64,000 nt of DNA from Spirillospora albida (lineage in GTDB: Bacteria > Actinomycetota > Actinomycetes > Streptosporangiales > Streptosporangiaceae), in assembly GCF_000718255.1 (NCBI RefSeq), contig NZ_JOFJ01000003.1, positions 348,138 to 412,137 on the forward strand, given 5' to 3'. Numbering within the stretch: the first letter of the stretch is position 1; each line of letters opens with the position of its first letter. Shown piece after piece: positions 33,117 through 42,055 of this stretch. Under the pieces are notes generated by a model, which was not told the DNA's origin, searched no databases, and worked only from the letters and a program-made list of their open reading frames with translations. The translations under genes were made by a program, and so were the position numbers.

Positions 33117-34766
33117 TCAGGAGACGACGCGGGCCCCGTCCATCTTCCCGGCCTGGAGGCGCTCCCACATGTAGCGCCGGCGCGGCTTGCCACTGGACGT
33201 CCGCTGGATCAGCCCGCCGCCGACGACGATCGTGATCTCCACGTCGTCGCCGACGCGGCGGCGCAGCATCTCCCGCACGTCCGGCGCCCAGGAGTCGTCG
33301 CCCGTCTCGACGAACAGCGCGAGGCCCTTCTGCCCCGCCCCCGGGACGCCCACGACCACGATGCGTCCCTTCCCGAGCCCGCTCACCTCGGCGATCTTGG
33401 ACTCGAGGTCCTCGACGTAGACCGACCGGCCGCGGACCTTGATGCTGTCGCCCATCCGCCCGAGGACGAACAGCTGCCCCTCGTGGAAGAACCCGGCGTC
33501 GCCCGTGTAGACCTTCCCGTCGATGAACCGCGTCGACTTGCCCTCGGCCCCGGCGTAGTACCCGCGGCACACGGACTCGCCGCCGACGACGATCTCACCG
33601 AGCAGACCCTCGCCGAGCTCGCGGCCGTCGTCGTCGACGATCGAGACCGGGACGTCGTCCTCGGGCGTCCCGCATCCGACGATCCAGCCCGCCTTGGCGC
33701 CGAGCACCGCCGGCCCGAGCGTGTGCTGCTCCTCGATCCGGACCGGCTGCCCGAACGCCAGCGACTCCGCCTCGGGCCGGACGGCCAGGGGGTCGCGGCG
33801 CTGCTGGTCCATGGTGACCGCGAGGGTCGTCTCCGCCATGCCGAACGCGGGCTTGAGGGAGTGCCGCGAGAACCCGAACGGCTCCAGCAGCTCCGAGAAC
33901 GCCTCCAGCGCGTGCGGGTCGATCGGCTCCGCCCCGATGATGATCGTCTTCCAGCCGGACAGGTCGACGCCCGCCAGTTGCTCCGGCTTGACCCGCCGCG
34001 CGCAGTACGCGAGCGCGAACGGCGGCGCCGCCGTGTGCGCGGCCTCCCCGAAGCACCGGATCCAGCGTGCGGGGTCCCGGATGAAGTGGTCCGGACGCAT
34101 CAGCCGCAGCGTTCCCTGCCGGGCGATCGGCGTGAGGAACGTGCCGATCAGACCCATGTCGTGGTACAGCGGCAGCCAGGACGCGACGACGTCGCCCTCT
34201 TCGTACGCGGCGAGCCGCGTGATCAGCTCGCTGTTGGCCTCGAGGTTCTCCCAGGTCACCATGACGCCCCGGGGGGCGCCGCTCGACCCGGACGTGAACT
34301 GCAGCAGTGCCAGCTCCCCGGCGGGCTGCACCGGGGCCTCCTCGGCGGCCTGGCGGGGCAGCCACGGCTCGCCCTCCAGCCCGGCCTCGGCCATGGCCCG
34401 CCCCGCGTACCCCGCGAGGTCCTCCGACGCCACCGTCAGCACCGGCTCGGCCTGCCGCAGGATCGCCGCGATGTGCGCGACGTAGTCATCGCCGTCCTGG
34501 AACAGCGGCGGCGTGATCAGGCAGGTCGTCGCGCCCGCCGCCCACACCGCGAAGTAGGTCTCGATACAGGTGAAGTCCGTGGGAAGGATCAGGCACACCA
34601 CGTCGCCCGGCTTCACACCGGCCTCGATCAGCGCCCCGGCCGTCCTCCGGGCCGCGCCGGCGAGCGCGCCGTAGTCCCGGAACTCCCAGCCGCCGTCGTC
34701 GGCCGCCAGGTGAACGCCGCGTCCGGTGTTCGGCTTGTCCAGCCAGTCCCGCAGCGCAGATGCCAT
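33117..34766 (-). CDS. Fatty-acyl-AMP ligase
   Basis: A 549-residue adenylate-forming enzyme. LLQFTSGSSGAPRGVMVTW is the AMP loop, WLPLYHDMGLIG and LKPAFGMAETTLAVT are hallmarks of the FAAL group, YTGDAGFF follows, and the C-terminal domain ends with TSSGKPRRRYM including the catalytic Lys region. FAALs activate fatty acids as adenylates and often pass them to carrier proteins. None is visible here. The start is ATG 34766 with AGGGGACACG before it. It is 90 bp upstream of the Rv1683-like gene on the same strand, likely the same unit. Confidence 0.9.
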   Translation of the reverse strand: MASALRDWLDKPNTGRGVHLAADDGGWEFRDYGALAGAARRTAGALIEAGVKPGDVVCLILPTDFTCIETYFAVWAAGATTCLITPPLFQDGDDYVAHIAAILRQAEPVLTVASEDLAGYAGRAMAEAGLEGEPWLPRQAAEEAPVQPAGELALLQFTSGSSGAPRGVMVTWENLEANSELITRLAAYEEGDVVASWLPLYHDMGLIGTFLTPIARQGTLRLMRPDHFIRDPARWIRCFGEAAHTAAPPFALAYCARRVKPEQLAGVDLSGWKTIIIGAEPIDPHALEAFSELLEPFGFSRHSLKPAFGMAETTLAVTMDQQRRDPLAVRPEAESLAFGQPVRIEEQHTLGPAVLGAKAGWIVGCGTPEDDVPVSIVDDDGRELGEGLLGEIVVGGESVCRGYYAGAEGKSTRFIDGKVYTGDAGFFHEGQLFVLGRMGDSIKVRGRSVYVEDLESKIAEVSGLGKGRIVVVGVPGAGQKGLALFVETGDDSWAPDVREMLRRRVGDDVEITIVVGGGLIQRTSSGKPRRRYMWERLQAGKMDGARVVS

Positions 34767-35026
34767 CGTGTCCCCTTCAAAGCTCCACGAGTCACCCCAG
34801 GCGTGACTCGTGGGTAACTTCACCAGCGCGCCGGTACCCCCGTCAACTGTGACGAATCAAAGAGACCGGGCGGTCATTTGGAGGACTCCACAGTTCCCGC
34901 TGAGTGGGACACCCGAGAGTTTGCGACGCACCTGACAACCTGCGCCCCGAAACCACTCACTTCCGGTGATGTCCGCCCCGTTCACCTCGTTGTTACGGTC
35001 TCGTCACGTCCACGATCGGAGACCGC

Positions 35027-35986
35027 ATGGACAACCGGCGCACCTTCTGCCGCACCGCCCTGCTCTCGGCAGGGACCGTCCTCGGCGGCGGCCTCCTCAC
35101 CGGCACCGCCGGCGCCGCCGTGGGCGAGAAGCGGATCAACGCCCGGACCCTGGACCTCACCGTCCCGTCCAAGGCCATGCGCAGGTCGCTGAAGGTGCGC
35201 CTGCTCCTCCCGAAGGGCTGGTCCCGCAAGGCGAAGCGGACCTGGCCCGTCGTGTGGGCCCTCCACGGCGGCAACACGAACTACACCGCCTGGACGAAGA
35301 ACACCGACATCGAGAAGCTCGCCGCCACCCGCGACGTCATCGTCGTCATGCCGGAGGGCGGCTACGCAGGCGGCTACACCGACTGGTGGAACCACGGCCT
35401 GGGCGGCACCCCCGCCTGGGAGACGTTCCACCTGACCGAACTCCGCACCCTGCTGGAACGCTCGTACCGCGCCGGCAGGGCCAGAGCCGTCATCGGCCAG
35501 TCGACGGGCGGCTACGGAGCCCTGATCTACGCCGCCCGCCACCCCGGCATGTTCCGATTCGCCGCCGCGTACAGCCCCTTCGCGTCCACCCTCACCCCAG
35601 GCACGCCGGAGGTCCTGCTCACCGGCCTCTCCGGCCTGGGGCCCTTCACCGACAAGAACGCGATGTGGGGCGACCCCTTCTGGCAGCGCGCCATCTGGCG
35701 GGCGCACGACCCGCTCACCCAGGCCCACCGCCTGCGCGGCACGAAGCTCTACATCTCCGTGGCGAAACACGGCAAGAAGGGTCCCTTGGACCCGCGCACC
35801 GCCCAAGCGGTGGACCCGGCCGAGGAGTTCTGCCACTACACGGTGAAACCGTTCCTGGCGCGCCTGTCCCAGCTGAAGATCCCCGCCACGACCCACCTGT
35901 ACGAGGCGGGCACCCACAGCTGGAGCTACTGGCAACGCGAACTGCACCGCTCCTGGCCCGCGCTGATGAAGGCGCTCGGCGCCTAA
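35027..35986 (+). CDS. Exported esterase-D/antigen-85-like hydrolase
   Basis: A 319-residue protein with a Tat-like export signal (NRRTFCRTALLSAGTVLGGGL, cleavage likely after TAGA at ~32). The mature alpha/beta-hydrolase has VVWALHGGNTN (oxyanion region), IGQSTGGYGALIYAARHPGMF with the nucleophile Ser, and a C-terminal GTHSWSYWQREL with the catalytic His. It belongs to the esterase D/S-formylglutathione hydrolase superfamily, which includes mycolyltransferases. It probably acts on an ester at the cell surface. It overlaps the convergent DUF3054 gene by 4 bp. Confidence 0.88.
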   Translation: MDNRRTFCRTALLSAGTVLGGGLLTGTAGAAVGEKRINARTLDLTVPSKAMRRSLKVRLLLPKGWSRKAKRTWPVVWALHGGNTNYTAWTKNTDIEKLAATRDVIVVMPEGGYAGGYTDWWNHGLGGTPAWETFHLTELRTLLERSYRAGRARAVIGQSTGGYGALIYAARHPGMFRFAAAYSPFASTLTPGTPEVLLTGLSGLGPFTDKNAMWGDPFWQRAIWRAHDPLTQAHRLRGTKLYISVAKHGKKGPLDPRTAQAVDPAEEFCHYTVKPFLARLSQLKIPATTHLYEAGTHSWSYWQRELHRSWPALMKALGA

Positions 35987-36348
35987 CCTTCCCGCGCGAC
36001 GACCCGTCGTCCCAGAACCACGGCCAGGGCCCGCCAGCCCAGGAGCACGGCCCCGAGGAACCCGGTGGCCACGAGGACGAACGCCACCGCCGTCCCCTGC
36101 CCGGAAACCGCCCGGAGCACCATCCCGACCGCAACGGTACTGACCCACACCACGACCCCGGTCGGCACGAGCGCCAGTGGTCGCCGCCATCCCCGGGAAG
36201 CCGCCCACCCGACCAGGAGCCCCGCGAGGAACGGCCAGGCGGCGGACGCGAACCCGAGCACCGACTCCGCCTCGGCGTGCGTCCGCCGTCCGATGCCCAC
36301 GAACAAGAGCACGAGCAGACCGTCCACGACCAACCCCAAGAACCGCAT
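35983..36348 (-). CDS. DUF3054 membrane protein
   Basis: A ~121-residue protein with four predicted membrane helices (FLGLVVDGLLVLLFVGIG; WPFLAGLLVGW; LVPTGVVVWVSTVAVGMVL; AVAFVLVATGFLGAVLLGW). GRRTHAE after the first helix and SAAWPFLAGL are DUF3054 features. I use ATG 36348; a GTG at 36369 would add seven residues. The function of the family is unknown. Confidence 0.85.
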   Translation of the reverse strand: MRFLGLVVDGLLVLLFVGIGRRTHAEAESVLGFASAAWPFLAGLLVGWAASRGWRRPLALVPTGVVVWVSTVAVGMVLRAVSGQGTAVAFVLVATGFLGAVLLGWRALAVVLGRRVVAREG

Positions 36349-36545
36349 CCCCACAGCATACGAATCCACCGCGCCGCACCGGCACTCGTGGGTGTCGCCG
36401 CATGCGCATTTTGCTCCAGCGTCGCACTGGCGCTGGATTCCTTCGGGGTTGGTCGGAGCTTATCGGCGACTCTTCTTGCTTTCTGGTTTTTCCAGTGTGT
36501 TGTTCAGCTCGTTTTTCGAGTTCGCTTTCGAATTCGGACTCGGGA

Positions 36546-36725
36546 GTGGGTGGTGGGGGCGGCGCTGCGTACGGGGCCGCCCCTCCAAAGTCAAGGGCGC
36601 TTCGCGTCGCTTCGCGATGGGACTCCGTCCCACCCTTGACTTCGGAGCCTCTACGGCCCCTGGGTGCAGCTTTCGTCGGGCAGGCTCCGCCTGCCCCCGC
36701 CCGACGCGCCGCCCCCACCACCCAC
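36546..36725. repeat. Folded inverted-repeat element (~180 bp)
   Basis: The 514-bp gap 36370-36883 holds no gene I can support but has this structured core. A perfect 20-bp terminal inverted repeat (36546-36565 with 36706-36725) encloses three internal hairpins: AAGTCAAGGG/CCCTTGACTT (36588-36597 with 36633-36642), GGGAC/GTCCC inside that loop, and GGGCAGG/CCTGCCC (36678-36696). The flanks are less GC-rich than the surroundings (TTTTTCGAG, GAATTCGG). It could be a MITE-like element, a structured RNA or a terminator cluster. It abuts the upstream region of the 13E12 HNH gene. Confidence 0.75.
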
Positions 36726-36883
36726 CACAGAACCCAGAGGCGAAGGGCAGAAGAGAGACAAACTGCGTTCATCGACTGCGGCCGAATCGCGAGTTGTGGC
36801 CTTCCATTTCGGAGGGGTCAGATCGGCGGCGAAAATCTTGCGTTAAGTGCATTCGATCTTTTGTGGTCGGTTATCATTAGAAC

Positions 36884-38128
36884 ATGAGTTCGATGACGGC
36901 ATCCGATATGGCCGGGGCGTCCACCGCCGAATTGGTGGACGTCGCCGCGCGGATCGCCGCCGAACTCGCCCAGCGCACCCCGCCCGAATCGGCGGCCGCG
37001 TGCCTGGAGCTGACCAAGGCGCTGGCCGCCGCTACCGACCACCACGAGGCAGCGATCGCCGGAATGGTGGGGGTGATCGATCGGGCCGGTGAGGCGAAGC
37101 GGTGGGGCTATCCCTCGACTCGCTCGTGGTTGCGGTCGGTGCTGGGGATGCGGGACGCCCGCGCGAGTGAGCGTTTGACGCTGGCGCGTCAGCGCGATCG
37201 TCTGCCGCAGGTCACGAAGCGGTTCGCGGGCGGGGATCTGTCGTTCGGGTACGCCGCCACGGTGGCTGACGCGGTGCAGACCGCGCGGATCACCGACCCG
37301 GGCGATGTCGAGGCCGCAGAGAGGATCCTGCTGGAGCTGGCCGACCAGGGATTCGCGCCCGGGAAGCTCGCGGCGTTCGGCCGCCGGATCCGCGAACTGG
37401 TCGCCGAACGCGACGGCACCGCCATCCCGGACGAGGATGTGCGGCGCGGGCACGAGGATTCCTGGACTTCGGTGGCGCGGTCGCTGGACGGCGGTGTGTT
37501 CTTCCGCGGCTACCTCACCCCCGAACATGCCGCCGTCTGGGACACCACCGTCACCCCGCTGGCCAAGCCCGCCGGCCCCGGCGACACCCGCGACACCGCG
37601 CACCGCACCGCCGACGCCCTGATCGGCATCCTGTCGGGTGGGCACGCGCAGGCGAAGGTCACCGTCGTGGTCGACCTCGATACCCTCACCGGCGGCGCCG
37701 CGCCCGCCCGCCTGGCCAACGGCACTCCCCTGCCGCCCGAGCAGGCCCGCCGCATCGCTTTGAGCGCGGGTGTGTCACCCCTGCTGCTCGGCAAGGGCAC
37801 CACACCTCTGTACCTGGGTCATCGGGTCCGGTTCGCCTCCCCCGCCCAGCGCCAGGTCCTGGAGACGCTGTATCCCACCTGCGCGGTCCGCGAATGCGAG
37901 ATCCCCGGGACGGCGTGCGAGGTCGACCACGTCGACGGCTGGGCCCTGGGACGCAGCCCCACCGACATCGACCGCCTCGCCCTCTGCTGCGGCTTCCACA
38001 ACCGCTTCAAAGCCACCCACCCGAACCAGATCCACATCGGCCAACACTCCGACGGCCGCTACGTCTACCGGCTCCTTCCACCGGATGATCTAGGCCGCGG
38101 CCACCCCATCCAACGCGAAGGCCCCTGA
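36884..38128 (+). CDS. 13E12-family HNH protein (DUF222)
   Basis: A 414-residue protein. DUF222 covers ~30-310, with the conserved GYPSTRSWLRSVLGMR and TLARQRDRLP helices. The C-terminal HNH nuclease domain has CAVRECEIPGTACEVDHVDGW and LALCCGFHNRFK, giving Cys ligands and a His-Asn-His-like active site. Proteins of the REP13E12 group are multicopy in many actinobacteria and travel with mobile-like DNA. The promoter region is AT-rich for this genome (GGTTATCATTAG just before the ATG), and a folded element lies upstream. Confidence 0.92.
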   Translation: MSSMTASDMAGASTAELVDVAARIAAELAQRTPPESAAACLELTKALAAATDHHEAAIAGMVGVIDRAGEAKRWGYPSTRSWLRSVLGMRDARASERLTLARQRDRLPQVTKRFAGGDLSFGYAATVADAVQTARITDPGDVEAAERILLELADQGFAPGKLAAFGRRIRELVAERDGTAIPDEDVRRGHEDSWTSVARSLDGGVFFRGYLTPEHAAVWDTTVTPLAKPAGPGDTRDTAHRTADALIGILSGGHAQAKVTVVVDLDTLTGGAAPARLANGTPLPPEQARRIALSAGVSPLLLGKGTTPLYLGHRVRFASPAQRQVLETLYPTCAVRECEIPGTACEVDHVDGWALGRSPTDIDRLALCCGFHNRFKATHPNQIHIGQHSDGRYVYRLLPPDDLGRGHPIQREGP

Positions 38129-38347
38129 CCCGGCGGCCGGATTCCCGGCCATCCCGAGCACGACCGAACGTTGCGACGAGGGCCGGCACCGCCCCGCCGC
38201 CCATACCCACACGCCCGGCCGGGCTACGGCGACGGCCTCGCCGGCCTGGCCCGCGACTACGGCGTCACCGTCGACGGCGGGTGACGGCGTCCCGCCGTGC
38301 GGGCGGGAGCGAGTGGAATCCCCAGGGAACAGGCGCGGGGAACGAAG

Positions 38348-38385
38348 AAGGCCCGGAGGAAGGTGAGTACCTTCTTCCGGGCCTT
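38348..38385 (-). terminator. Intrinsic terminator of the first initiator tRNA
   Basis: On the minus strand, AAGGCCCGGAAGAAGG (38385-38370) pairs with CCTTCCTCCGGGCCTT (38363-38348), a 16-bp stem with one wobble, followed by CTTCGTT. It begins 5 bases after the tRNA CCA end. Confidence 0.8.
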
Positions 38386-38389
38386 TCCT

Positions 38390-38466
38390 TGGTAGCGGGG
38401 GCAGGATTTGAACCTGCGACCTCTGGGTTATGAGCCCAGCGAGCTACCGAACTGCTCCACCCCGCG
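38390..38466 (-). tRNA. Initiator tRNA-fMet (CAT), CCA encoded
   Basis: The minus strand reads CGCGGGGTGGAGCAG..., with anticodon loop CTCATAA closed by the three G:C pairs that mark initiator tRNA (CTGGG/CCCAG). Position 1 (C) faces U at 72, the unpaired first position of initiators. T-arm GTTCAAATC is present. The genome encodes CCA at 38392-38390. The 74-nt body is identical to the copy at 44410-44483. Confidence 0.95.
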
Positions 38467-38511
38467 GCGTTGGTTCAACTGTATGGGGAGCTGGGGAGTT
38501 GCGCAAACCGG

Positions 38512-39123
38512 TTACGGAGCGGGGGGTGCGGAGAGGGCCGCGGTGAGCATGGCGGTGAGGTCGGCGACGTAGGCGCCGTGGTCGACGGGGAGGTCGCGGC
38601 CGGGGGCGGCGGCCTCGATGCGGGTGGTGCGGTCGGCGAGGGCGGCGGTGAGGAAGGCGATGAAGAGGGAGACCCGCTCGCGGGCGAGGGGTTCGGGGAG
38701 GTGGGCGAGGCAGGCGGCCAGGAGATCGAGTTGCCGGACGAGGCGGGTGCCGTGGAGGAGCGCGGGGGTGGTGTCGTCGCGGATCCCGGCGCGTCCGGCG
38801 AGCTGGGCGGTGATGCGGAGGAAGTCGCGGCCGTGGGGGGTGCGGAGTTCGGCGGCGGTGGGCTCGACGATGGCGGTGACGACGCCGGGGAGGTCGGCGG
38901 GGGCGGTGGTCCGGGACGGTTCCATGCGTTCGACGCCGGCGCGGAGGATGGCTTCGAGGAGGCCCTGGCGGGAGCCGAAGTGGTAGGTGATCGCGGAGTC
39001 GTTGCCCTGGCCGGCCAGGGTGACGATGTCGCGGGTGCGGGCGGCGTCGATGCCGTGGGTGGCGAAGAGGCGGGCGCCGGCGGTGATGAGGCGTTCCCGG
39101 GTGGCGCTTGCGTCGCGTGGCAC
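38512..39123 (-). CDS. TetR-family regulator
   Basis: A 203-residue regulator with an N-terminal HTH (ARTRDIVTLAGQGNDSAITYHFGSRQGLLEAI) and a helical C-terminal domain of the CgmR/TetR_C type. It is divergent from a P450 gene. The 57-bp gap holds two TAACG-N5-CGTTA palindromes, so it almost certainly represses the P450 and itself. The ligand is likely the P450 substrate; that is inference. Confidence 0.92.
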   Translation of the reverse strand: MPRDASATRERLITAGARLFATHGIDAARTRDIVTLAGQGNDSAITYHFGSRQGLLEAILRAGVERMEPSRTTAPADLPGVVTAIVEPTAAELRTPHGRDFLRITAQLAGRAGIRDDTTPALLHGTRLVRQLDLLAACLAHLPEPLARERVSLFIAFLTAALADRTTRIEAAAPGRDLPVDHGAYVADLTAMLTAALSAPPAP

Positions 39124-39134
39124 GCCGATGATAC

Positions 39135-39165
39135 TAACGGAAGACGTTAATAACGGACGCCGTTA
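39135..39165. promoter_or_regulatory. Tandem TAACG-N5-CGTTA operators
   Basis: TAACGGAAGACGTTA (39135-39149) and TAACGGACGCCGTTA (39151-39165) are two 15-bp palindromes with identical arms, centred 16 bp apart, in the gap between divergent tetR and P450 genes. The spacing suits two TetR dimers side by side. The P450 ribosome-binding site GGAGG is 5 bp beyond the second. Confidence 0.85.
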
Positions 39166-39180
39166 AAACTGGAGGTCCCG

Positions 39181-40389
39181 ATGGCGGACGCCTACGACCC
39201 GTTCGATCCCGGCTTCCAGGCCGACCCCTATCCCGTGTACCGCCGGCTGCGTGACGACGACCCCGTTCACCGCCACGACGACCCGTCGTTCTGGGCGCTG
39301 TCGCGGTTCGAGGACATCTGGCAGGCGACCCGGGACGCGGGGACGTTCTCCTCCGCGCAGGGACTGACCTTCTACCCGGACGAGATCGGCACGCTCGGCC
39401 TCGCCCCCACGATCGTCATGCTGGACCCTCCGCGCCACACCGTCCTGCGGCGGCTGGTCAGCCACGGCTTCACCCCCCGCCGGATCGCGGCCATGGAGGA
39501 TCTGATCAGGGAGTTCGTCCGGGGACGCATCGCGCTCATGGAGCGGAAGGCGGCGGACGGCGAGACGCCCGACCTTCACCGCGACTTCTCCTCACCCCTG
39601 CCGACGTTCGCGCTGGCGAATCTGCTGGGCGTCCCGGAGGCGGACAGGTCCCGGTTCGACCCGTGGGTGGCGGCCCTGACGACCCTCCAGGACGACGGGT
39701 TCGACCTGGCGTCCCTCGACGCCGGCGGCGCGGCTGAGGCGGTGGCCGAGATGTTCGCGTACTTCGCCGACGTGATCGCGGCCCGCCGGGCGGACCCGTC
39801 CGGCGACCTGATCAGCGCGCTGACGGCGGCCGAGGTGGAGGGAGAGCGCCTCACCGACTGGGACATCCTCGGCTTCTGCTTCGTCATGGTGGCGGGCGGC
39901 AATGACACGACCGGCAACCTGATCTCGCACGGCGTGATGCTCCTGGACGGCGACCACGCCCAGCGCGAGCGGCTGGCCGCCGACCGGGACCTCATCCCCA
40001 ACGCCCTGATGGAGTTCCTCCGCCTAGAGGGTTCGGTCCAGGCGCTGGGCAGGACGACGACGCGCCCCGTGCGCCTCCACGACACGGAGATCCCGGAAGG
40101 GGAGAAGGTGATGCTGCTCTACGGTTCGGCGAACCGGGACGAGCGCGAGTTCGGGCCGTCCGCCGCCGAACTCGACATCACCCGGGACATCCCGCGGCAT
40201 CTGGGTTTCGCGAGCGGTGTCCATTTCTGCATCGGATCGCACCTCGCGAAGCTCCAGGCCCGCGTGGCGTTCGAGGAGCTCTACGCCGCCCACCCGAACA
40301 TCGGCGTGGATCTGGAGAACGCCGAGCGGATCCGATCGCCCTTCACCCGTGGCTGGGAACGGCTCCCGGCCACGGGCATCGGGGCCTAA
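39181..40389 (+). CDS. Cytochrome P450 (soluble bacterial type)
   Basis: A 402-residue P450 of the CYP105/107-like soluble class. The I-helix AGGNDTTGNLIS, the K-helix EFLRLEG (ExxR) and the heme loop LGFASGVHFCIG with the Cys ligand are visible. The heme loop has FASG where FGxG is usual. GGAGG lies 5 bp before the ATG. Expression is probably controlled by the divergent TetR via the tandem operators. No ferredoxin or reductase gene is adjacent. The substrate is unknown and could be a xenobiotic or terpenoid. Confidence 0.95.
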   Translation: MADAYDPFDPGFQADPYPVYRRLRDDDPVHRHDDPSFWALSRFEDIWQATRDAGTFSSAQGLTFYPDEIGTLGLAPTIVMLDPPRHTVLRRLVSHGFTPRRIAAMEDLIREFVRGRIALMERKAADGETPDLHRDFSSPLPTFALANLLGVPEADRSRFDPWVAALTTLQDDGFDLASLDAGGAAEAVAEMFAYFADVIAARRADPSGDLISALTAAEVEGERLTDWDILGFCFVMVAGGNDTTGNLISHGVMLLDGDHAQRERLAADRDLIPNALMEFLRLEGSVQALGRTTTRPVRLHDTEIPEGEKVMLLYGSANRDEREFGPSAAELDITRDIPRHLGFASGVHFCIGSHLAKLQARVAFEELYAAHPNIGVDLENAERIRSPFTRGWERLPATGIGA

Positions 40390-42017
40390 CCCATGTGCGG
40401 GTACCGGTAGTCCGTGGGCGGGACGAGCGTCTCCTTGATCGACCGGGGAGACGTCCACCGCAGCAGGTTCAGCGCCGAACCGGCCTTGTCGTTCGTTCCG
40501 GACGCCCGGCCCCCGCCGAACGGCTGCTGCCCGACGACGGCACCGGTCGGCTTGTCGTTGACGTAGAAGTTCCCGGCGGCGAAGCGCAGCGCCTCCATCG
40601 TCCGGGCGACGGCGGCCCGGTCGGTGGCGATGACGGCACCGGTCAGCGCGTACGGCGACACCGATTCCATCTGGGCCAGCATCTCCTCGTACCGCTCGTC
40701 CTCGTAGACGTGGACGCCGATGACGGGCCCGAAGTACTCCGTCCGGAAGATCTCGTTCGTCGGGTCGTCGCTCACGAGCACCGTCGGCCGGACGAAGTAG
40801 CCGACCGAGTCGTCGCATGTCCCGCCCGCGACGATCGTGACGGCGGGGTCGGCGGCGGCCCGGTCGATCGCCGCCTTGTTCTTGGCGAACGCCCGCGCGT
40901 CGATGACCGCGCCCATGAAGTTGGACAGGTCGGTGACGTCCCCCATCGTGAGCCCCTCGACCTCCGCGACGAGCGCGTCGCGGAGCCCGCCGTCCCAGAG
41001 GGAGCGGGGAACGTAGGCGCGTGAGGCGGCCGAGCACTTCTGCCCCTGGTACTCGAACGCGCCGCGCACGATCGCGGTCTTGAGGACGGCGGGGTCGGCG
41101 GACGGATGGGCGACGATGAAGTCCTTGCCGCCCGTCTCCCCCACGAGCCGCGGGTAGCTCCGGAAGTTCTCGATGCCGGCCCCGACGGTCTTCCACAGGT
41201 GCTGGAAGGTGGCGGTGGACCCGGTGAAGTGCACGCCCGCGAGTTCCGGATGCGCCAGCGCGACCTCGGACACGGCGATGCCGTCACCCGTGACGAGGTT
41301 GACGACCCCGTCCGGCAGCCCGGCCTCCTCCAGCAGGCGCATGAGCAGCACGGCGGAGTACGTCTGCGTGGGCGACGGCTTCCACACGACGACGTTCCCC
41401 ATGAGCGCCGGCGCGGTGGGCAGGTTCCCGGCGATCGCGGTGAAGTTGAACGGGGTGATCGCGTAGACGAACCCCTCCAGCGGCCGGTGGTCGGTCCGGT
41501 TCCACACCCCGGGCGAGCTGATCGGCTGCTCGGCGAGGATCTGCCGCGCGAAGTGCACGTTGAACCGCCAGAAGTCGACCAGCTCGCACGGGCTGTCGAT
41601 CTCCGCCTGCTGGACGGTCTTGGACTGCCCCAGCATCGTCGCGGCGAGGATCCGCTCCCGCCACGGTCCGGCCAGCAGGTCGGCGGCCCGCAGGAAGATC
41701 GCGGCCCGGTCGTCGAACGACAGCGCCCGCCATGCCGGCGCCGCCGCGAGGGCGGCGCCGATCGCGTCGCGGGCGTCGTCCTGCGTGGCGTTCCCGAACG
41801 TCCCCAGCACGGAGGCGTGCCGGTGCGGCTGCACGACGGCGACCTTGGCGCCGCCGCCGAGCCGCCGGACGCCGCCGATCGTCATGGGCAGATCGACCGG
41901 GCCCTCGGCGGTGAGCGCGTCGATCGCGGCCGCCAGCCGGGCCCGCTCGGGACTCCCGGGCGCGTATCCGAGCACGGGCTCGTTGACCGGCGCGGGCACG
42001 GAAGTGACGGCGTCCAT
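40386..42017 (-). CDS. L-glutamate gamma-semialdehyde (P5C) dehydrogenase
   Basis: A 543-residue aldehyde dehydrogenase of the PruA/P5CDH class, oxidising glutamate semialdehyde from proline to glutamate with NAD+. Features are NLPTAPALMGN and VVWKPSPTQTYSA for NAD binding, the catalytic Glu in LVGETGGKDF, and the nucleophile Cys in YQGQKCSAASRAYV. PFGGGRASGTNDKAGS at the C-terminus is typical. ATG 42017 has GGAGG eight bases upstream. It lies 38 bp after the proline dehydrogenase gene, forming a put operon with separate enzymes. Confidence 0.96.
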   Translation of the reverse strand: MDAVTSVPAPVNEPVLGYAPGSPERARLAAAIDALTAEGPVDLPMTIGGVRRLGGGAKVAVVQPHRHASVLGTFGNATQDDARDAIGAALAAAPAWRALSFDDRAAIFLRAADLLAGPWRERILAATMLGQSKTVQQAEIDSPCELVDFWRFNVHFARQILAEQPISSPGVWNRTDHRPLEGFVYAITPFNFTAIAGNLPTAPALMGNVVVWKPSPTQTYSAVLLMRLLEEAGLPDGVVNLVTGDGIAVSEVALAHPELAGVHFTGSTATFQHLWKTVGAGIENFRSYPRLVGETGGKDFIVAHPSADPAVLKTAIVRGAFEYQGQKCSAASRAYVPRSLWDGGLRDALVAEVEGLTMGDVTDLSNFMGAVIDARAFAKNKAAIDRAAADPAVTIVAGGTCDDSVGYFVRPTVLVSDDPTNEIFRTEYFGPVIGVHVYEDERYEEMLAQMESVSPYALTGAVIATDRAAVARTMEALRFAAGNFYVNDKPTGAVVGQQPFGGGRASGTNDKAGSALNLLRWTSPRSIKETLVPPTDYRYPHMG

Positions 42018-42055
42018 GGACAAGACCTCCAAGAGAGGAAGGAGAGAAGGGCCGG

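Noticed and set aside
26839..34766. Secondary-metabolite cluster
   Set aside because: There is a P450, SDR and acyl ligases but no polyketide synthase, peptide synthetase, terpene cyclase or carrier protein; a lipid-modification cluster fits better.
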